DNA from: an uncultured Elusimicrobiales bacterium
Lineage (GTDB): Bacteria > Elusimicrobiota > Elusimicrobia > Elusimicrobiales > Elusimicrobiaceae
Length of the DNA: 64,000 bases
Direction: 5' to 3'
NCBI GenBank assembly: GCA_910576915.1
Contig: CAJTJT010000007.1
Span: forward strand, 13,670-77,669
Of this stretch, positions 50,938 to 58,594 are shown piece after piece. The notes under the pieces were generated by a model that was not told where the DNA came from, ran no database searches, and saw only the letters and a program-made list of their open reading frames with translations. How positions within the stretch are numbered: the stretch's first letter is position 1; every line of letters starts with the position of its first letter. The position numbers were made by a program, and so were the translations under genes.

Positions 50938-50988
50938 GCCGTCATCCTGAACTGACGCTTTTTCCGCTTGGCGTCACCCCGTAAGGTG
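50938..50988. repeat. Short repeat shared with 4268-4316
   Basis: About 48 nt with only two or three differences from the segment at 4268-4316, again just downstream of a structured repeat. Contains GACGC...GCGTC. Confidence 0.7.
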
Positions 50989-51025
50989 GTAATACGGGGT
51001 CTAATCATAGGGTTTCAGGAACCAG

Positions 51026-51100
51026 ATATATTGGCTGTACTTAACTGTCGTTTTGCGCACAAGGGATAAGAAAGAGATTTCTTATCCCTTGCTCTTTTTG
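51026..51100 (+). repeat. Structured intergenic repeat, copy F (first part only)
   Basis: GGCTGTACTTAACTGTCG start, then the hairpin CAAGGGATAAGAAA (51060-51073), loop GAGA, complement 51078-51091, followed by CTCTTTTTG. Compared with copy E the stem has a matched C-to-G and G-to-C swap and the loop is a different GNRA. The long arm is absent. From 51100 to the MFS stop at 51177 nothing is recognised apart from a small CGGCA...TGCCG hairpin. Confidence 0.65.
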
Positions 51101-51176
51101 TCCGTTCCCATTCTTTCGTCATTCTCAAGGGGAAGCGGCACGCCGAGTTTCGGGAGCTGCCGATTTTCTGCTGTTG

Positions 51177-52364
51177 TTATCCCCGAGCGCTGCGTGCGGC
51201 TTGCCGCGTAAAAAACATTCCCAGCAGCAAGGCGGAGCAAGCCAATAAAAGCGCGGTTTTAAGGCCCCACGCGTCGGACGCCCGCCCGATAATCATCGGC
51301 GATACCGCGTCCCCTAGCGCGTGAATGATAAAAATATCCGCCGCAAACGCCATCCCGCGGACGGGCTCTTCCGTCAGCGCCACCAAAGCCGCCGCTATCG
51401 GGGCCATCGGCAGGAAAATGCAGATAACCGCCGCTCCGATGCAAATTGCGCTCCAAACGGCGTTTTGCGTGTGCAAGGCGAGCCACGCAAAAGGAAGCGT
51501 CAGCAAAATCCCGCAAAAAATCGTGAGATAGTACGCCTTCGGCGTCTTATCAAGCAGACGGTCGGCCGTTTTGCCGCCCAAAAGCGTTCCCGCCGCACCG
51601 CACAGAATGACAATTACTCCGAATACGAGTCCGGCGCGGGAAACGTCCAAATTAAAATAACGGTGGAAATACGTCGGCATCCACGCGGAAAGACCGCCTT
51701 GCACAAACGTAATCATCGCGTGGGCCAGACAAATCCATAAAAAAGCCTTGTTGGAAAAAAGCGTCAAGTATTTGGACAGGCTTGGCCTCTTTGCGGGGGA
51801 TACGTGTTGGCGCGCCGAATCCGTTAATTGCGTCGCCGCCAAAAACGCCAAGAAAAAAGCGGGTATACCGGCCAGTATGAAGGCGGTCTTCCACCCCCAG
51901 TATTCTCCGGCAAAGCCTCCCAAAAAGTATCCCAGCGCGCTCCCTAGCGGGAGCGCCAATCCGAAGAGCGCCAGAGCGGTGGCGCGTTTTTTGGCGGGAT
52001 AATACTCCGCCAAAAAAGGTTGGGCGACGGTGGTAAATCCCGCTTCCCCCACGCCGATAAAACTCCGCGCCGCCAACAGCCCGGCGTAGTTTCCGGCGGC
52101 GGCGCACAACAAGGTGGCGGCGCTCCAGACGAAGGCGCTGGCGGACACTAATTTTTGCCGGGGCGCGCGGTCCGCCCAAAAGCCGATGAACGGCGCACAG
52201 CACATGTATACCAGCATGAAAGCCGAGGCCAGGGAGCCGAGCTGCAGGTCCGTCAGCTTTAAATCTTGCTGTAAAAGCGGAAAAACGGAATAGAGCACCT
52301 GCCTGTCGATATAATTAAGCAGGTTTAGCAGAAACAGAATCCAAAACAGCTTTTTGGCGTTCAT
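51177..52364 (-). CDS. Major facilitator superfamily transporter
   Basis: The 395-residue product has about twelve membrane segments, the start LFWILFLLNLLNYIDRQVLYSVFPLLQQDLKLTDLQLG and the loop GFWADRAPRQK between helices 2 and 3, which is the MFS signature. The N-terminal region resembles the Spinster/anion:cation symporter branches. Substrate unknown. It stands alone with no clear Shine-Dalgarno; a pilin gene is divergent. Confidence 0.9.
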   Translation of the reverse strand: MNAKKLFWILFLLNLLNYIDRQVLYSVFPLLQQDLKLTDLQLGSLASAFMLVYMCCAPFIGFWADRAPRQKLVSASAFVWSAATLLCAAAGNYAGLLAARSFIGVGEAGFTTVAQPFLAEYYPAKKRATALALFGLALPLGSALGYFLGGFAGEYWGWKTAFILAGIPAFFLAFLAATQLTDSARQHVSPAKRPSLSKYLTLFSNKAFLWICLAHAMITFVQGGLSAWMPTYFHRYFNLDVSRAGLVFGVIVILCGAAGTLLGGKTADRLLDKTPKAYYLTIFCGILLTLPFAWLALHTQNAVWSAICIGAAVICIFLPMAPIAAALVALTEEPVRGMAFAADIFIIHALGDAVSPMIIGRASDAWGLKTALLLACSALLLGMFFTRQAARSARG

Positions 52365-52419
52365 ACGGATATTCTATAAAATAAAAACGCCCGTACTGTT
52401 AAAAACGGGGGCAAATTTA

Positions 52420-52425
52420 TATAAT
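52420..52425 (+). promoter_or_regulatory. Putative -10 for pilin at 52447
   Basis: TATAAT 21 nt before the ATG, with TGTTAA 17 nt upstream as a poor -35, and AGGAGG at 52437-52442. Confidence 0.45.
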
Positions 52426-52446
52426 AAAGTATCTTTAGGAGGTATT

Positions 52447-52905
52447 ATGAAAAAGGGTTTTACGTTAATTGAGTTGCTGATTGTGATGGTGCTTGTCGGG
52501 GTGCTGGTGACGGTAGCGCTGCCGAAGTATTATTCGTCCATGGAACGCGGCCGCGTGTTGGAAGCCGTTAATAACCTGCGCGCTGCCAGCGAAGCCGTAA
52601 ACGCCGCGTATATTATCAACGGGAATGAATATCCCGACCGCCCCGCCCTGCAGGAAAACGGAAAACTGCGCGGGGATTTTACCAAGGCCGTATCTTTTAC
52701 CGCTCCGGCGATTATTGCTTCAAGCGGTCAGTCTATAAGTATTTCACTGACTCGTGACGGGGGGGACAGTTATAGTTTAATGGCCTATAACTCTTTTGGA
52801 GAGTTACAGTCGATCGAGTGCTATGGAACGGATGCCGCTAAAATTTGCGAGAACGTCGGTTTTGAAAAAGACGGCAGCAAATACAAAATGGATTTTACTA
52901 AGTAA
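52447..52905 (+). CDS. Type IV prepilin-like protein, divergent type
   Basis: The 152-residue product begins MKKG/FTLIELLIVMVLVGVLVTVALPKYYSSMERGR. The helix differs from the other four pilins (IVMVLVGVLVTV instead of VVVLIIGIL), and it has only two Cys. It may be a minor pseudopilin. The ATG at 52447 has AGGAGG 5 nt ahead; the longer frame overlaps the MFS gene start and is not used. Ends at a terminator. Confidence 0.87.
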   Translation: MKKGFTLIELLIVMVLVGVLVTVALPKYYSSMERGRVLEAVNNLRAASEAVNAAYIINGNEYPDRPALQENGKLRGDFTKAVSFTAPAIIASSGQSISISLTRDGGDSYSLMAYNSFGELQSIECYGTDAAKICENVGFEKDGSKYKMDFTK

Positions 52906-52920
52906 TCCGCTGTGGAATAT

Positions 52921-52953
52921 AAAAAACCCGCTTCTTCGGAGGCGGGTTTTTTT
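52921..52953. terminator. Bidirectional terminator with TTCG loop
   Basis: AAAAAACCCGCTTC, loop TTCG, then GAGGCGGGTTTTTTT. Between the convergent pilin and trmL genes. Confidence 0.88.
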
Positions 52954-52963
52954 ATCGCAAGAT

Positions 52964-53422
52964 TTATTTGGTGCGGTTTTGGCGAAGCGCTTCAAAAAGT
53001 ACGATGGCGGCCGAGGAAGACAAATTAAGCGAGCGCACGGGGCCCGTCATCGGAATGGTAAACAGACGGCTTTTGTAGCGTTCGTAAAAGTCTTTAGGCA
53101 GTCCGCACGATTCCGCGCCGAAGACAAGGTATGCTCCGTCTGGGATTTGCGCGTCCCAATACGCTGGGGTTCCTTTAGTGGAAAGGAAAAACATTTTATT
53201 TTCTTCGGGATTTTCTGCGTTTAAGAATTCTTCCCACGTTTCGTGGCGGCGGTAGTCCAGGTTCGGCCAATAGTCCAGGCCCGAGCGGCGGATTTCTTTG
53301 GAAGCAATCTTAAAGCCCAGTTTGCCGACTAGGTGCAGCCGCGTGCCGGTGGCGACGCACGAGCGGCCGATGTTGCCGGTGTTAAAGGGGATTTCGGGGT
53401 TTACGAGTACGATATTGAGCAT
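52964..53422 (-). CDS. trmL: tRNA (cytidine/uridine-34 2'-O)-methyltransferase
   Basis: SPOUT-fold methyltransferase of 152 residues acting at the wobble base of certain leucine tRNAs in E. coli. Motifs: VNPEIPFNTGNIGRSCVATG at the start, LVFGAESCGLP and the knot end PMTGPVRSLNLSSSAAIVLFEALRQ. Normal length. The ATG has no clear ribosome site. Confidence 0.93.
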   Translation of the reverse strand: MLNIVLVNPEIPFNTGNIGRSCVATGTRLHLVGKLGFKIASKEIRRSGLDYWPNLDYRRHETWEEFLNAENPEENKMFFLSTKGTPAYWDAQIPDGAYLVFGAESCGLPKDFYERYKSRLFTIPMTGPVRSLNLSSSAAIVLFEALRQNRTK

Positions 53423-53439
53423 AATTTAGTATGGTTCGA

Positions 53440-53560
53440 TTTTCCGTTTTTGGTGCATTTTGAGGTTTTCCCTCGTTTGCGTACCGAGAGTCGCTTCGCT
53501 CCCGTTCTTCGACGTACGCGGCTCTTGGGCAAAACCGCAAACTACACACAAAAACGTACA
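53440..53560 (-). repeat. Structured intergenic element, copy H (distant)
   Basis: Paired segments: GGTTTT (53464-53469) with AAAACC (53531-53536), GCGTAC (53480-53485) with GTACGC (53514-53519) and outer GTTTTTGG with CACAAAAAC. The layout recalls the long arm of the repeat family but the conserved unpaired strings are not seen. It lies between glgP and trmL, in the direction of their transcription. Confidence 0.35.
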
Positions 53561-53599
53561 ATAATATAATTTACTTCGCAAAATTTTCAGATGTTACCT

Positions 53600-53643
53600 A
53601 TTTGTCATTCCGTATCCGGCGGCGCGCAGCGTCCCGGAATGAC
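53600..53643. repeat. GTCATTCC...GGAATGAC palindromic repeat
   Basis: GTCATTCCG and CGGAATGAC enclose a GC-rich centre (GGCGGCGCGCAGCG). Same ends as the larger element at 57864-57977. Confidence 0.65.
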
Positions 53644-53699
53644 GACACTAAAGGCTGTTTCCGGCAATCACTAAAACGTTTAGAAAGCCGTTCTGCTGT

Positions 53700-53815
53700 T
53701 TAATGCAGCCATTAAAACGTTTTAAAATGAACAAGCCGGAAGGTAAATGTATTTTTTATGTTTGAGCGTAGCGAGTTTAAAAAATACCCTTCCGGCTGTT
53801 CATTTTTGTTTTACG
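53700..53815 (-). repeat. Large stem-loop downstream of glgP
   Basis: AATGAACA-GCCGGAAGG (53726-53743) pairs with CCTTCCGGC-GTTCATT (53788-53804), and inside lies GTATTTTTTA...TAAAAAATAC with the loop GAGCGTAGCGAG. It is preceded by another nested inverted repeat AAAACGTTT...AAACGTTTT (53672-53720). It probably ends glgP mRNA on the minus strand. No gene is seen in 53423-53861. Confidence 0.5.
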
Positions 53816-53861
53816 GCTGCAAATCTTTTGGTCCTTTTCTGTTTCCAGAAAAGGACGAAGA

Positions 53862-56417
53862 TTACTCTTCCCAGCGGATGAACAGCGGCGTCAGCACGTT
53901 GGGGATGTCTTTATTGGCGGGGAGGATACGCATTGCGTAATCCTGCCGGCCGCTGTTAAGCGGCGACATGGACACTTCGTACGTATACGCTTCGCCGTCT
54001 TTGCCGGTGCAGTTCATGTCGATGGCGTCTTCTTTCACGATGCCGCCGAGCGTCCCGCGCTGGCCGAGGTACAGTTCCACCTGGATGTCTTCCGGCGCCA
54101 AATTGCCCAGTTGTACGCGGGCTTTAAAGTTCACCTTGTCGCCCATTAAAATGGCTTTTTCGGGCTGGGGGGTGGCGTCGGTCGCGCTGACGCGGTACCA
54201 GTTTTCGGCGATTCTGCTTCTCCACTGGGCGACGGCTTGCGCTTTGCCTTCTTCCTGCAGAATCATGCCGTAGTTATTGGCCGGGATGTAGAAGCGTTCG
54301 TAGTATTCTTTTACCATGCGGTTGGTGTTGAATACGGGCGCGATGTGTTTGACGGATTCTTTCATCAAATTGAGCCACGTGGCGGACAGACCGTTTTCGT
54401 CCTTGGCATAGTACGCCGGGGCGATTTCCTGTTCGATAATGCTGTACAGGGATTCGGATTCCACCGCATCGCGTTCTTCGGCGGATTTGTAGTTTTCCGG
54501 GCCGCCGATGGACCAGCCGAAATCGCACGGGCCGACTTCGTCCCACCAGCCGTCGAGCACGGAGAGCGCAAGCGCGCCGTTTAAAGCCGCTTTCATACCG
54601 CTGGTGCCGCTGGCTTCCATCGGGCGCATGGGGTTGTTGAGCCATACGTCCACACCCTGCACCATGTAGCGGGCGGTATTCATGTTGTAGTCTTCCACGA
54701 AGACGATTTTGCCTTTAAAGCGCGGATCGTTTTGCGTAAGGCCCACGATGAGTTTAATGAACTCTTTACCCGCCGTGTCGGCCGGGTGCGCTTTACCGGC
54801 AAATACAAATTGCACGGGGCGGGTAGGGTTGTTGACGATTTTGTCGAGGCGGTTTAAATCTTTAAAGAGCAGCGTCGCGCGTTTGTACGTGGCAAAGCGG
54901 CGCGCAAAACCGATGGTCAGCACGTCGGGGCGGAGCACTTTGCTGTTTTTCTTGACGGTCATCAAATCAAAGCCCTGGCGGGTCAGCTGGCGTTTCAAGC
55001 GGTTTTGCACCAGGTCGATGAGTTTGTTTTTGCGCACGGAGTGAATTTTCCATAATTCTTCGTTGGGGATGTTATCCATTTTGGCCCAGGCTTCGGTATC
55101 GGAAGGGTCAATTTCGCCGCGCTGGTCGTTATTGAACAGGTATTTGCGGTACAGTTCGTTAAGTTCGTGCGAAATCCAGGACGAGCTGTGAATCCCGTTG
55201 GTAATGCTGGTTATCGGCACTTCGCTTACGGGCAGATTCGGCCAGAGGTTGTGCCACATTTCGCGGCTGACGAGGCCGTGCAGTTTGGCCACGCCGTTGC
55301 AGAAGGCGGACAAACGCAGCGCAACGACCGTCATGCAGTAGGTGGCCGATTCGGGCGTTTCTTTGCCCAGGGCCAAAAATTCATCCCAGGAGATGTGCAT
55401 TTGGTCCGCATAGCTTTGCATATATTTGCGTACGAGGGCGGGGTCGAAATGTTCGTTGCCGGCGATGACGGGCGTGTGCGTGGTAAATACGGAGGACGCC
55501 CATACGATTTCGCGCGCTTCGGCGAACGAAAGGTGTTTTTCGTTCATAATGTCGATAATGCGCTGGAAAACCAGGAACGCGCTGTGCCCTTCGTTAATGT
55601 GGAAAACGGTGGGTTTAATGCCCATGGCCTGCAGGGCTTTTACGCCGCCGATACCCAAAACCACTTCTTGGCGGATGCGGTTTTCGCGGTCGCCGCCGTA
55701 AAGTTTTTCGGTAATGGCGCGCTGGGCGGGAGTGTTTTCCTGCAGGTTGGTATCTAACAGATAAAGGGAGGTGCGGCCTACGGGTACGCGCCAGATGCAG
55801 GCTTTGACGGTTTCCGCGCCGAGCGGAATGTCTACGGTGATTTCGTTGCCGTTGGCGTCGGTCACGCGGGTGACGGGCATGTGGGCCCAGTCGTTATCCG
55901 GGTATTCTTCGTTTTGCCAGCCTTCGCGGTTGAGCACCTGCTGTACGTAACCTTGTTTGTAGAAAAGGCCTACGCCGATAATCGGCATCCCCAGGTCGCT
56001 GGCGGATTTCATGTGGTCGCCCGCGAGCATCCCCAGGCCGCCGGAATAAATCGGCAGTCCTTCGCCGATACCGTATTCCATCGAGAAATACGCCGCCAGC
56101 AGGTTGCCGTTTTCGCGGCGGTGTTCCTGATACCAGGTGTGCGGATTGTTTTTGTAGTTGTAGTAGGCTTCTTTAACTTGGTTTAAATTGTTGACGAAGG
56201 TTTCGTCTTTGCTGAGTTCTTCAAAGCGTTTTTGCGGTACACAGCCCAAAAACCATTTCGGGTTGCGTTTGGCGGCGGTCCACAGTTTGGGGTCTACCTG
56301 CACAAAAAGCAGGATGGCCTGCCAGTTCCAGGTGAACCACATGTCATTGGCCAACTCTTCCAAAAACTTGATGTTTTCGGGCAGGTTGGGCTGTACGTTA
56401 AAGGAATGGATTTTCAT
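53862..56417 (-). CDS. glgP: Alpha-glucan (glycogen) phosphorylase
   Basis: PLP enzyme that releases glucose-1-phosphate from glycogen or maltodextrin. The 851-residue product is the TIGR02094 type: N-terminal DUF3417 region (LPENIKFLEELANDMWFTWNW), then GLGMLAGDHMKSASDLGMPIIGVGLFYKQGY, HINEGHSAF and the PLP-lysine motif EASGTSGMKAALNGALALSVLDGWWDE. GGGGAG precedes the ATG. It implies storage or use of glucan. No other glg gene is nearby. Confidence 0.95.
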   Translation of the reverse strand: MKIHSFNVQPNLPENIKFLEELANDMWFTWNWQAILLFVQVDPKLWTAAKRNPKWFLGCVPQKRFEELSKDETFVNNLNQVKEAYYNYKNNPHTWYQEHRRENGNLLAAYFSMEYGIGEGLPIYSGGLGMLAGDHMKSASDLGMPIIGVGLFYKQGYVQQVLNREGWQNEEYPDNDWAHMPVTRVTDANGNEITVDIPLGAETVKACIWRVPVGRTSLYLLDTNLQENTPAQRAITEKLYGGDRENRIRQEVVLGIGGVKALQAMGIKPTVFHINEGHSAFLVFQRIIDIMNEKHLSFAEAREIVWASSVFTTHTPVIAGNEHFDPALVRKYMQSYADQMHISWDEFLALGKETPESATYCMTVVALRLSAFCNGVAKLHGLVSREMWHNLWPNLPVSEVPITSITNGIHSSSWISHELNELYRKYLFNNDQRGEIDPSDTEAWAKMDNIPNEELWKIHSVRKNKLIDLVQNRLKRQLTRQGFDLMTVKKNSKVLRPDVLTIGFARRFATYKRATLLFKDLNRLDKIVNNPTRPVQFVFAGKAHPADTAGKEFIKLIVGLTQNDPRFKGKIVFVEDYNMNTARYMVQGVDVWLNNPMRPMEASGTSGMKAALNGALALSVLDGWWDEVGPCDFGWSIGGPENYKSAEERDAVESESLYSIIEQEIAPAYYAKDENGLSATWLNLMKESVKHIAPVFNTNRMVKEYYERFYIPANNYGMILQEEGKAQAVAQWRSRIAENWYRVSATDATPQPEKAILMGDKVNFKARVQLGNLAPEDIQVELYLGQRGTLGGIVKEDAIDMNCTGKDGEAYTYEVSMSPLNSGRQDYAMRILPANKDIPNVLTPLFIRWEE

Positions 56418-56449
56418 TCAATTTCTCCCCTGTCAAAATATATATTCAG

Positions 56450-56455
56450 ATTATA
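56450..56455 (-). promoter_or_regulatory. Putative -10 for glgP
   Basis: Minus-strand TATAAT about 33 nt before the glgP ATG; the -35 (TACAGT, 17 nt away) is weak. Confidence 0.4.
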
Positions 56456-56496
56456 TAAAATTCGGAGTTTTTACTGTATGGAAAAATGGAGTAGAA

Positions 56497-56530
56497 AAAA
56501 TCCGCCTTCCCGTCCGGGAAAGCGGATTTT
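56497..56530 (-). terminator. Terminator after the transporter gene
   Basis: AAAATCCGC-CTTCCC-GTCC-GGGAA-AGCGGATTTT, a long stem with A/T flanks; on the minus strand followed by TTTTTT. Confidence 0.8.
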
Positions 56531-56547
56531 GTAAAAAGAGCGTCTGT

Positions 56548-57600
56548 TTAAAGGACCGCGCTTAAAATAACGAAGTACGCAATCATCAGCGCAAGGCCCA
56601 GGCCGAAAGCGGCTTTGGCCCATTCTTTGCTTTTGATACCCAGTTTGCTGGCGCAGATGATGTTGGGAATGTTGCCCGGAATCAGCATGCCGCCGGAAAC
56701 GATTAAGCTCATTAACAGGAACGTCAGCGTGCGGGTGCTGATGTCCGGCGTTACTTCGATGGCGGCCAGGGTGGCGTTGTCCAGGACTGCGGAGAGCATG
56801 TTAATCCAGTACAGCCAGTTGGCCGACAGGTGCGAAATGGTCTGCATGGCAAGCGGTTTTAAGCCGTCGCCCAAGAACACAAGCGCCATTACGAACAAAT
56901 ACACTTTGGCCGCGCGCACGACAATGCTTTTGACGGAGTGTTCGTCCGCGCCTTCTTTTACGCCGGGAGCGTGGCAGATGGGGCATTCGCGAAGCGAACT
57001 GGCCATGCCGGACATAAACAAAATACCGCCGAGTACAAACCAGCCCAAATGGTCGATTAAAAAGAAGAAATCGGCGTTATGCGGTTCACCCGCCAGTTTG
57101 GAGAGCACCACGGTACCCAGCGGCTCGCCGATGGAGGTCAGCACTGCGCCCATGCCGATGGAGAAACACGAAAACGTGACGAGTTTAATGCGCCCTTTGC
57201 GTTCCAGCGGCAGCATGACGGCCACTTCGGCCAAAATAAGCGCGGCGATGATGGCCGTAATCAAGCTGGAGGTAATTCCCAGCAGAAATACGATTAAAAA
57301 CAGCGTCCAGCGCAGGCCGATTTTTTTAACGGCCCAATGCGTCAAATGCTGAATGTTTTTGTTAAACTTGCGGAATAAAAGCCCCGCGATAAGCACGGCC
57401 AGCGTGATTTTGATCGGGTCCTCAAGCGCGGTCAGCACCAGGTGCCCGCTCCACATTTTCGATACGGTTACGGCAAACGCACCGCACAAAAACAGGAACG
57501 CTTCCAGGTTCTCTTCCACTTTGTGGACGGTCAGCGGCAAAAACAGCACTACCGCAATCAGCGACGATAATAACACCGTCTGCAACGTCGTTAATTCCAT
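56548..57600 (-). CDS. Ion-transporter-superfamily membrane protein (DUF1646-like)
   Basis: The 350-residue protein has about ten membrane segments. Segments such as ITSSLITAIIAALILAEVAVMLPL, SIGMGAVLTSIGEPLGTVVLSKLAG, LDNATLAAIEV and GGMLIPGNIPNIICASKLGIKSKEW resemble the ArsB/NhaD ion-transporter superfamily, and best recall the DUF1646 branch. A cytoplasmic loop has CPICH. Substrate (Na+ or other cation) is inferred from the superfamily. It follows tRNA-Glu on the same strand. Confidence 0.7.
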   Translation of the reverse strand: MELTTLQTVLLSSLIAVVLFLPLTVHKVEENLEAFLFLCGAFAVTVSKMWSGHLVLTALEDPIKITLAVLIAGLLFRKFNKNIQHLTHWAVKKIGLRWTLFLIVFLLGITSSLITAIIAALILAEVAVMLPLERKGRIKLVTFSCFSIGMGAVLTSIGEPLGTVVLSKLAGEPHNADFFFLIDHLGWFVLGGILFMSGMASSLRECPICHAPGVKEGADEHSVKSIVVRAAKVYLFVMALVFLGDGLKPLAMQTISHLSANWLYWINMLSAVLDNATLAAIEVTPDISTRTLTFLLMSLIVSGGMLIPGNIPNIICASKLGIKSKEWAKAAFGLGLALMIAYFVILSAVL

Positions 57601-57647
57601 ACAACCCCCTTTGTCCGCCCGGTGGCCGGACGGAGATATAAAAAAAC

Positions 57648-57720
57648 GTCCCGTACGAGATTCGAACTCGTGATCTCCGCCTTGAGAGGGCGGCGTCCTG
57701 GACCACTAGACGAACGGGAC
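57648..57720 (-). tRNA. tRNA-Glu (anticodon CTC)
   Basis: Minus-strand 73-nt gene: acceptor GTCCCGT/ACGGGAC, anticodon stem CCGCC/GGCGG with loop CTCTCAA (anticodon CTC) and T arm ACGAG-TTCGAAT-CTCGT. No CCA encoded; GTTTTTTATAT follows. Confidence 0.95.
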
Positions 57721-57790
57721 TTATATTCTTATTTTATCATATTAATTACCAAATTGGACATCGTCGTGGAATTGTCCTTTTTTGAAGGCC

Positions 57791-57842
57791 TTGATTCGTT
57801 TTTTTTTTTGATACCATGGGGATAATTCCAAGTAAGGGGGAT
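57791..57842 (+). promoter_or_regulatory. Pilin promoter-like element with T11 tract, copy 1
   Basis: TTGATT (57791-57796), CG, eleven T (57799-57809), then GATACCATGGGGATAATTCC and AAGTAAGGGGGAT. The whole block returns at 63942-63995 with twelve T and three other changes. TTGATT could be a -35 and TACCAT (57812-57817) a -10 with a 15-nt spacer that includes the T tract; alternatively GATAAT at 57821 is the -10. GGGGG may be the ribosome site. Confidence 0.45.
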
Positions 57843-57863
57843 ATGTCCCATGTGTCAAAAAGT

Positions 57864-57977
57864 CGTCATTCCGGCACGCTGCGCGCCGCCAGATTCGGAA
57901 TCTAGGCCGTTTCATAGAAGTCGTAAACCTTATTTAAATCTGGATTCCCGGTTCACCGTGCGGTGCCCGGGAATGAC
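57864..57977. repeat. GTCATTCC...GGAATGAC palindromic element at the pilin start
   Basis: Left end GTCATTCCGGCAC (from 57863-57866), right end GTGCCCGGGAATGAC (to 57977), with internal GATTCGGAATCTAG and CTGGATTCCCGG. The ends match those of 53600-53643 and 4218-4244. The right end contains the ATG used by the pilin gene. Confidence 0.65.
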
Positions 57978-58470
57978 AAAACGCGGTTTTACGTTAATAG
58001 AATTATTAGTTGTTGTCTTAATCATCGGTATTTTGGCGTCCGTGGCGCTGCCGCAATACCAAAAGGCGGTATCTAAGAGCCGGTATGTACAGGCGATGGC
58101 GTTGGCGGATGCCGCGGCAAAAGGCGCGATGCTGTATAAGATGGCGAACGGGTCTTACCCCACTTCGCTGGAAGATTTGGATATTACGCTGCCCGGTACA
58201 TTGTCGGCAAATAAAAAAGATGTTTCTGTTAATGATTATCGCTGCCATTTATATATGGGGGAACATGCGATAGATTCTGTCCTGTGCAGCCGTGGCGCAG
58301 AAACGGCTTCCCACTATATAGGGTATCGCGTTTTGTTGGACGGCGTCAGGGATGGGCAGCGTTTTTGTCTGGCAAAGAGCGGAAACCAAACAGCGGCGAA
58401 TTTGTGCGTGTCAATGGGAGGAAAAGATCCGTTTGACAACGGCCAAGGCGTAATGCACTACCGGTTGTAG
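57973..58470 (+). CDS. Type IV prepilin-like protein (PilA/GspG family)
   Basis: The 165-residue product from ATG 57973 starts MTKRG/FTLIELLVVVLIIGILASVALPQYQKAVSKSR, a normal short prepilin leader. The frame is open 41 more codons back to an ATG at 57850, but that would give a 46-residue leader made of repeat sequence. The chosen ATG lies in the terminal GGAATGAC of the palindromic repeat. The C-terminal part has CLAKSGNQTAANLCVSMGG, close to the pilin at 36506. Terminator at 58492-58518. Confidence 0.85.
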   Translation: MTKRGFTLIELLVVVLIIGILASVALPQYQKAVSKSRYVQAMALADAAAKGAMLYKMANGSYPTSLEDLDITLPGTLSANKKDVSVNDYRCHLYMGEHAIDSVLCSRGAETASHYIGYRVLLDGVRDGQRFCLAKSGNQTAANLCVSMGGKDPFDNGQGVMHYRL

Positions 58471-58491
58471 GATCTTTTTTTATGATTTTTG

Positions 58492-58518
58492 AGCCCGGGT
58501 AAACGCCCGGGCTTTATT
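58492..58518 (+). terminator. Terminator after pilin
   Basis: AGCCCGGG (58492-58499) with CCCGGGCT (58506-58513), loop TAAACG, followed by TTATTATA. Confidence 0.75.
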
Positions 58519-58548
58519 ATATGTAGGAACGGGGCTAAAATGCTAAAA

Positions 58549-58554
58549 TATAAT
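58549..58554 (+). promoter_or_regulatory. Putative -10 for ychF
   Basis: TATAAT 41 nt before the ATG, followed by AAGGAG at 58580-58585. The -35 is not clear. Confidence 0.4.
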
Positions 58555-58594
58555 AAATATCCGCTTTTTATCATATCCCAAGGAGTATTACTAT

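Noticed and set aside
50695..51176. Insertion sequence or transposon remnant
   Set aside because: Repeats are present but no transposase fragment or flanking direct repeats could be seen.
57843..57905. Short peptide starting at ATG 57843 right after the GGGGGAT block
   Set aside because: It ends within the palindromic repeat after about 20 codons and is out of frame with the pilin; probably fortuitous.
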